64,000 bases of DNA, taken from positions 2,262,501 to 2,326,500 of the forward strand of contig NC_084599.1 in NCBI RefSeq assembly GCF_033807715.1, written 5' to 3'. The DNA is from Cololabis saira (taxonomy: Eukaryota; Chordata; Actinopteri; Beloniformes; Belonidae). Below, piece by piece: positions 57,967-64,000 of this stretch. Under the pieces are notes generated by a model. The model had not been told where the DNA came from. It worked only from the letters and a program-made list of their open reading frames with translations, and did no database searches. Both the position numbers and the translations under genes were made by a program. The stretch's first letter is position 1; every line of letters starts with the position of its first letter.

Positions 57967-58428
57967 GGGCCCGTTTCACAAAGCAGGTTTAGTGAGAACT
58001 CTGAGTCTGTTAACCCTGAAATGAGGGAAACTCTGAGTTTTCCGTTTCACAAAGGGAGGTAACTCAAACCAGAGAAAGAGGAGTAACTCTAGCCTGTTTC
58101 ACAAAGAGAGGTAACTTAAGCTCTCGGTCAGTTACCGTAGTAACAGACGCTCTGAATCTAACCTGGTCGGGACCAGGTTTATTTCAGCGAACCTGGAGTT
58201 TCTCTCCGTCTCCTCCCTCAGTGGCGTCAATTCAGCCAATGGGTCTTTACGCAATACGCATCTGTTTTCTGCACCACGGACAGCAAGCGGCAGAGTTAGA
58301 GAGCAGAAAAGGCGTATCTGACAAACGCAACGTATTTTATTCACTATGTCAGTGCAACAATATCACAGGGACATCCCAGTTTAACTTCAAACAGTTAAAG
58401 TCCAAATGCAAAAAGGAGAGGGAGAGTA

Positions 58429-58488
58429 AAAAAAAGTCAAATATTTCCCTTAAACAGACCTGTTTAAGGGAAATATTTGACTTTTTTT
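58429..58488. repeat. Perfect 29-bp palindrome with 2-base centre
   Basis: The arms 58429-58457 and 58460-58488 are exact reverse complements around AC. It lies inside the Harbinger-type element, away from its ends. It could be a fold-back duplication made during repair. Confidence 0.9.
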
Positions 58489-58666
58489 GTATGTATAAGA
58501 GGATTTATATCTTACTTTGAGATGAACTTGCATAATTAATCCATCAGTGGCTAACAGCCTCGTTAATATCTTCTGGACCCATCACTTGCCTTCTTTCTTT
58601 TTTTTTATTGCGTGGTTGTCTGCTTCATTTTAATTTTTGTAAGTTAGTAACACTGCAGAGCGCACT

Positions 58667-58881
58667 TTTTTTTTTTAACTTTATTTAAAACTTTATTTAA
58701 AAGTTCCAATTACAGTCAGAACATTGACCGTGGACAGTCAGGCATCAAGGAATTAAATAAACAAATACAGTATGAGACATAAAGTGGATGAAGTGCATAA
58801 GTCATTACATAAGTAACATAAATATAATAAAATAAATCAATTTAAATAAAAAGAAAGAAAATGGCAGGACATATATTATAT
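58667..58881 (-). mobile_element. Small retroposed insertion with poly-T start and 14-bp target duplication
   Basis: The insert begins with a T run (a poly-A tail on the minus strand). It is flanked by CTGCAGAGCGCACT at 58653-58666 and 58882-58895. The body is AT-rich and unrecognised. It is a 5'-truncated retroposon or processed fragment. Confidence 0.8.
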
Positions 58882-59606
58882 CTGCAGAGCGCACTAAAAA
58901 CGAGATTGATAGCGACCACTGTCGTCAGGGACGCTGGGACATTTCAAGATATGAGGGGGGGGGTACAAGTGTTGGGATAGATAATACCTACTGAAATCCA
59001 TCATGTTGTTCGGATATGCATTTGTAGTTATTTTATATGTATGAAGTAATAGAATACATCAATACAAATAGATACAGAGTAATTCCATAAATGTATTTCA
59101 AAAAAAACATTTACATTCTCCCCTGAAGCCGAGGTGTGGCAGCTGCCGTACCCAATTGACGGCCCTGATCTAATTGACAATAAAATTTCATTTTTTTTTT
59201 TTCAAAATATGCTCTCATACTCGCCATATGCACGTATTAACGCTTCTAACTCCAGTGGCGTATACTCCAGTATGTGGATCTTCAGATGCAAACTAACGTT
59301 TCCTCAAAGGGATTTTGTAAATTGAAAAGATAAATAAAGTTAAAAAGAAAAAAAAGAAAATGTATGTCGCTCTTTTGTGTCGCTGGTTGCCATGGTGAAT
59401 CCTTGTATCAGCGATCTACTGATGCTGGCTTTTTATTTCCCTCACGCTCGCGCTTAACTCCAGGTGAAACTACTTAGAGTTGAGTAAATTACCTCAAATC
59501 CGCTGTTCTGGAACCGAAAACTCAGAGTTTCCGATCTCAGAGTAGATCAACTAAGAGTTCAGGATTAAACTCAGTGTTTGTTGAACCTGCTTTGTGAAAC
59601 GGACCC

Positions 59607-59904
59607 CTGTTGTAGTTACCCTTTTCTTTGCACGTTACTGTTGGACAATGTTTTTCATACAGTGATAAATAAGTGTTCAGAAAAGCCCCGTATGCAGCAT
59701 TAACATCTTGTACATAAACCTCTTCCCACTCTTCCTTTAAGAGGTCAGCCCTGAACCGGTTTATTGCACCATCTGTTCGTACTCTAGTGTTTTTTGAAAC
59801 ATTTGCCTCCCTCTTACTGTATTTCATTTCACAGACATATGTTATAAAAATGGGTAAATGGTCACTTATATCATTCATTACTAATCCACCTGTTATATTC
59901 TTAT
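59607..59904 (-). pseudogene. LINE endonuclease fragment, downstream of hAT insert
   Basis: Right after the hAT target site the frame reads ITGGLVMNDISDHLPIF. The SDHLPI motif holds the catalytic aspartate-histidine pair of LINE endonucleases. A linker follows with YEKHCPTV and KEKGNYN, where the Harbinger-type element interrupts it. After that insert the frame resumes with RKPWITKGL. Confidence 0.8.
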
Positions 59905-60928
59905 TAGGGGTGTAACAATATATCGTGCCACGAAATTTCGCGATACAAAAACGTCACGATACGTGTCGTGGAGGTGACAACCTGTATCTGATATTGGGTT
60001 ATTAATATTAATCTATTGTGTTGACTAGAAACGCGCATCCGACCACGGACCAAAATCTTACTCTGCTCAGAAGAAACTAGTCCCGTTTTGAAGTCCCGTT
60101 TTGAGCTCTGAACCTTTACTTATGTAAGGCTGGTGTAGAGTTAAGCCTTACCTTATTAAATTAAACCTTTTTGGGGTCGTGAGTAGGATAAACACGGGAC
60201 AACTTCTGCGTGAGTTTGCGTGTACTTCAATGTCCGCTCAACAGCGTAGGATTTCAGAACATCAACACAACACCTAGTGCTGTATCACTCCGCCCAATCT
60301 AAAACATACTAACAACTGATATACTGACTAGTGTCATTATAGTCCCTGATTTACAGAATATAAAGAATATATTTATAAAATAATGAACCCTGAATTACCA
60401 AAATAACCTTCTTAACTAAAATAAATCTCCTCTTACACTTATAAGGTGAGCATGAATCAATCTTTTTTATGATGTAAAATTGTATCTATTTATTTACTTT
60501 TATTTATTTATTTAATTTTAGTTGTTAAATTTCTGGAAAAGAAAAAAGTCAAATCATACATGAGAGAAACTATTCAGTTTGTGGGTAAATATTTGTACTT
60601 GTATGAAACTGAAGATGCAAAATGCAAACCTGACATTTACTTTTAGTTCAGTTTGTGGAAAATGGTTGGCCTGGCTTTCTCTTTAAAACTTAAACAGTTA
60701 TAAAGCATTACAAACTGTAACAATAGGGCAAACGCACAGCATTGTTTTGTATTATGTGTCTTTATGTCTTTGTCTTTATGTGTCTATAAAAGACATTTTT
60801 TTCCAGTCATATATTCCTCTATCAAGATTGTTAAAAAATACTGCTATAATATTGTATTGTATCGTTATCGTGACCTCAATATCGTGTATCGTACCGTATC
60901 GTGAGATTAGTGTATCGTTACACCCCTA
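59905..60928. mobile_element. Non-autonomous hAT transposon (second family)
   Basis: The termini TAGGGGTGTAACAATATATC and, inverted, TAGGGGTGTAACGATACAC are flanked by a perfect 8-bp duplication ATTCTTAT (59897-59904 and 60929-60936). Subterminal TATCGTG/CACGATA repeats are present at both ends. I see no transposase remnant in it. Confidence 0.92.
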
Positions 60929-60936
60929 ATTCTTAT

Positions 60937-61020
60937 CTATATCATTTATGAAAATATTATCAATTAGTGTTGCACAGGTTGCTGTTATTCTACTGGGTTT
61001 TATAATACCGGTACGTAACA
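60937..61020 (-). pseudogene. LINE endonuclease fragment, upstream of hAT insert
   Basis: The minus strand encodes KPSRITATCATLIDNIFIND, part of the apurinic/apyrimidinic-like endonuclease domain of LINEs. It lies shortly before the catalytic SDH motif, which is on the other side of the hAT insert. The frame is preserved across the insert. Confidence 0.75.
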
Positions 61021-61025
61021 TTTTG

Positions 61026-63014
61026 ATCTGACGTGTTTCTGGTTTCTGAGCACTCACACCTTCTCACACTTATGAGTCTCCAGATTAGCCCATACAAGAA
61101 TCACTTCAAAAATTGTACCCCTCCACTTACCAAAAAAGCCACATCCGAATTTGGAAAAAGTCAACCCCAATTAACCATACTGCAACATTGAGGCGAAGCA
61201 TAGAAGTTATCCAACATTTGAATAGTTTCAGAAAAAGAAAATCCACGTTTTAAAATGCTCCAGAGTCCAGAAATCAACTCCAATCAGATTGGAGTTGTGG
61301 AATTACGATTATTAAGAGAGTATAGTCCAGGTCTGATCCTGGAGCTACTGAAGGTGTTTGCTTGAAGTCAATGATCGCAAAGTAGTTTCTACCAGCTATT
61401 GACTCTGTGAGTTCACTTACTTATCCACATGCACTCTGAGTACCTGATGGATATGTTCAAAAAGACACCAAAATATATTTGTGTGTTAAGCACATCGTGT
61501 TTGTCTAATATTGTGGCTTAGATGAAGATCAGTTTGCATGTTATGGCAAATTAGCACAGAAAAACAGTAAAGTTTAAAGACATATTGTTATTTGTAATAT
61601 CAACTTACTTCTTAATTGCAGACATGCATTTTGATGATTTTCAAGGTGAACAGGAAAGCTCAGTGTTAGTCTTGAGCTTCGGATCTTGCAAACCTGAGCA
61701 AAAGAATTTCAGAAATCACTTAGTATTCCTCACCCTCATATAAAGAGTCAGCAAACTTCACGCTTGTGGTGTGATGCATATAGACGTGGTATTCAGGGTA
61801 TCAAGATCATGGTCAAGATGTTACGAGACAAAACACAGAAGTAGAATTTTTTTTTAATTTAGTGTCATAAGGAATGGTAAGATATGGCTGAAGTTACTCA
61901 AGGTTAAATCATTTTAATACCCAGTTAAAGCCCAGACTTTATTCCCATTAAGAATTTGTGGCATTAATTAAAGTTTCCTTTACAAAGACAGAACAAATTT
62001 GAGTGACATGTAGCGATTTTGCCTTGAAAGAACCTCATTCACTAGACGTGCCACTGGTGCACCCTCCTTACTGTTTATCTCAGAGTGATCAGACCTGCTC
62101 TTCATATTCATTCTGAACAAGAAGACTCGTGAGTTGATAACTGATAGGAATATTATTACAGTAACCTGTAAAACTGCTTAGATATAAATGAATATTGTTG
62201 ACACAAAATACTCAAATACTTGTCTTTTCATAACTATTATAAAGTAAGGGCAAAATATGCACTCACATTTCTGACAACTGGGATTATTCATACAGAATTT
62301 AATCAAATTTGTTTGACGGGTGGTCTGGTCTGGTCTGAATATTCAGCATCAAAACACATTCCACTATTAAGAAATGAAAGAAAAGTTTGCAGATAACCTT
62401 GTCTCTCAGAGGGGTTTACAACAAAACAAGTTAATCGGGGCTTTCCTGTTCAAGCTCTCTACACTCTCATGTCCTCCTCATCCAATGACCTCTTGACATT
62501 TCATTTATAAGAAGGGTGGGGTTTGGAAAGAAAAAGTATTAACGATCTTAAAAAAAGAGTCAAATGACTCACGGTGAACACTTAAATACTTTAATGAGAA
62601 AACATACTTGTGTTCTTGCATTTAGGATCCATTCAGGCATCATTTATCAAGCTTCCAAAGAAATATAGTGCTATGGAAATGTGTTACTGTTTGAGTGCTA
62701 AAGATTAATAGAGTAGAAGTGCTGATCCAAAGAAAATATTAGAGAAGGTTAGATCATGCTGAGCATGTATTCACTACACCTAAAAAACACTCAACAAAAG
62801 CACAGCTTCTCAGGAGTATGCATAGAGGGATGTGAACCCTAAACGTAACCTTCTGTCCAATTAATGCACCATGCAGTCAAATAGTCAAAGGTAATCTTTT
62901 ATCATTGTGTAGCCAAGTTAACGTTCCAAAAGATTTTGTATTGTAGACTGTGTTGTTGGGCATAAAACATTTCAAGAATTCCTGACGTTTCTGTGTCCTG
63001 ACTAAAGACAAAGC
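61026..63014. other. Intergenic AT-rich sequence, no recognisable gene
   Basis: Apart from a possible Tc1-like trace near 61925, I see no repeat family, coding motif or RNA gene over these 2 kb. Confidence 0.4.
61920..61975 (+). pseudogene. Possible decayed Tc1/mariner transposase trace
   Basis: AAAGCCCAGACTTTATTCCC and ATTAAGAATTTGTGG resemble the fish Tc1 codons for SPDLNPIENLW. The surrounding frame is destroyed and no terminal repeats were located, so this is only a hint. Confidence 0.3.
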
Positions 63015-63063
63015 GTTTTCGGTTCCAGAACAGCGGATTTGAGTTAATTTACTCAACTCTAAG
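63015..63063. mobile_element. Fragment related to the Harbinger-type element at 57967-59606
   Basis: TTTTCGGTTCCAGAACAGCG followed by GATTTGAGTTAATTTACTCAA is the reverse complement of about 59465-59515. It abuts the next Harbinger-type terminus. Confidence 0.65.
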
Positions 63064-64000
63064 GGCCCGATTTACTAAGATCCTAAATAAAGAGTACTAA
63101 ATTGCGTGTGCACTGAAAAAGTTTGCGCGTGCTGTTGTTGCGTGGTTTGCAGGTGATCAACTAAGATTGCGTGCGCAATTGATAACAGGTGCAAACAGCA
63201 GTATTTAAATGAGCTGTTGCGTGTCTTAAGGTTTGCGAGCGCAGATCTGCGCCATGGAGAGTGGATGGAAAGCACAGTCACAAGTCACAAGCGCCAAATG
63301 AAATTTGACAAGTTGGAGTTAGAGATATTAGAGGAAGAGGCAAATAAACACATTCATGAACTACAGCAAAGAAATTTAAACATTACCAAAATAAACGCAA
63401 TATCGGAGAAAACCTGCGATAGAATAAATGCAGTTGGTAACACAAAAAACGGAAAAACGTCTGGTTTTTCATATTTCAATTTTAGGCACAGATCAAAAAT
63501 ACGAAATAGAAAAACGGGCCACAGGACCGAATTTGATTTTAATATTGAATTGGTCGGGTTTGCGTGACCCGGCGGTGCTCGGCATGATCTGAGGAGAAAA
63601 AGACAATCAGACACAGAGCTGGAGAGCGCTTTGATTCATCTATTTATGAGTTAAGTTTTTATTCAGATGTCCACAGTATATTGCAAATATTATATATTAT
63701 ATAGCAAACACTGACAGTAAATGTGTGACAGACGGGACCATCATATGGCCGTCGATTTAACGCAGAACCATAATTCAGGCGAAGCTGCAGTCTGTCTGCG
63801 CTGATCACAGACACACCGGGTCGGAGTGGATTTGGTCATGATGTTTAACCTGTGTTTTGTGATTAATAAGCACGGGTTTTAATTAAATGTAATTTACGAA
63901 GGATGATTTCACGTTCAATAAGATAAGTAATCAATAAAATACAAAGTTTTGGCACAAAGGCTTGGCCTGCTTGTGGGCGAGTGGAGGGGGGCACAATAAG
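63064..64000 (+). mobile_element. Second Harbinger-type element, 5' part (right end outside window)
   Basis: It starts GGGCCCGATTTACTAAGATC, a terminus of a fish Harbinger family, preceded by TAA, the expected duplication triplet. It carries a Myb/SANT-like frame. Beyond about 63640 nothing is recognisable, and the far end is not in the window, so the end coordinate is only the window edge. Confidence 0.55.
63217..63567 (+). pseudogene. Myb/SANT-like DNA-binding protein of a Harbinger-type element, degraded
   Basis: The frame includes MKFDKLELEILEEEANKHI and ISEKTCDRINAVGNTK. This follows the spacing of the Myb/SANT-like domain (F..EEL..L..EV ... W..I...VNAVG) of the second gene that PIF/Harbinger transposons carry. 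The protein helps the transposase reach DNA ends. The usual tryptophan before the I...NAVG stretch is a cysteine here, and the frame stops soon after the domain, so the copy is likely non-functional. The first ATG at 63217 reads into the terminal region; the internal Met of MKFDKLE (about 63298) is a better start. Confidence 0.5.

Larger units (their letters stand above)
57967..59606. mobile_element. PIF/Harbinger-type transposon, non-autonomous or decayed
   Basis: The termini GGGCCCGTTTCACAAAGC and, inverted, GGGTCCGTTTCACAAAGC are flanked by CTG on both sides (57964-57966 and 59607-59609). A 3-bp TWA/CWG duplication is typical of Harbinger. The subterminal blocks with AACTCTGAGT recur inside both ends. 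I find no DDE nuclease frame. A 29-bp-arm palindrome (58429-58488) and a small retroposed insert (58667-58881) lie within. Confidence 0.85.
55796..61025 (-). mobile_element. Jockey-like/CR1-group LINE with nested insertions
   Basis: One LINE copy is read leftward from about 61025: endonuclease C-terminal part, linker, reverse transcriptase, C-terminal region, short 3' UTR and an (AAAT)n-type tail at about 55796-55815. It is split by a hAT element (59905-60928) and a Harbinger-type element (57967-59606). Deleting both inserts with one copy of each target duplication rejoins the protein frame. The 5' part beyond 61025 is missing. Three in-frame stops make it inactive. Confidence 0.85.

Overview
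The window looks like intergenic, transposon-rich DNA from a ray-finned (teleost, probably percomorph) fish. This is inferred from the repertoire: an epsilon/gamma-like endogenous retrovirus, L2/CR1-type and jockey-like LINEs, a tRNA-derived SINE, hAT and PIF/Harbinger elements, and many short tandem repeats. I found no host gene that I can support. Nearly all long open frames between 21 and 54 kb come from tandem repeats whose period is a multiple of 3.

Layout. 1-4.85 kb: a minus-strand provirus with LTR, primer-binding site, leader, intact gag, and an in-frame UAG followed by an open pro-pol frame that runs off the left edge. 4.9-5.15 kb: an 85-bp minisatellite. 5.39-5.56 kb: the tail of an L2-like LINE. 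5.73-9.15 kb: a second LINE on the minus strand. The end of its ORF is tandemly triplicated, and its 3' UTR is split by a 1.08-kb 'family B' element. 9.2-16 kb: mostly unrecognised sequence, plus a hAT element, a TTAA-flanked element with another TIR element nested in it, and fragments. 16-21.2 kb: abutting and nested family B and C repeats, a LINE 3' end, and a SINE.

21.23-54.0 kb: the outstanding feature, eleven head-to-tail copies of one repeat ('family A'). Every copy ends in a short AT-rich palindrome followed within 0-2 bases by CTAG, and the next copy starts directly after it. A full unit has up to four parts: a 116-bp three-hairpin module (0-4 copies), a conserved body of about 1.2 kb, a variable tandem-repeat compartment, and a conserved 3' end. 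The compartment holds either (AC)n + 39-bp + 12-bp arrays, or 128-bp GC-box/CCAAT arrays, or in the last unit 2.2 kb of CATC satellite followed by the 128-bp array. Three families in the window share termini or internal satellite: A and B end alike, and A and C carry the same satellite.

54-55.5 kb: another family B copy. 55.8-61.0 kb: a jockey-like LINE on the minus strand with three in-frame stops. Its frame is interrupted by a Harbinger-type element (CTG duplication), which itself carries a small retroposed insertion with a 14-bp duplication, and by a hAT element (8-bp duplication). 61-64 kb: mostly unrecognised sequence, a weak Tc1-like trace, and the 5' part of another Harbinger-type element with a Myb/SANT-like reading frame.

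The genes do not form a pathway. The biology here is the stacking, amplification and mosaic recombination of mobile elements.
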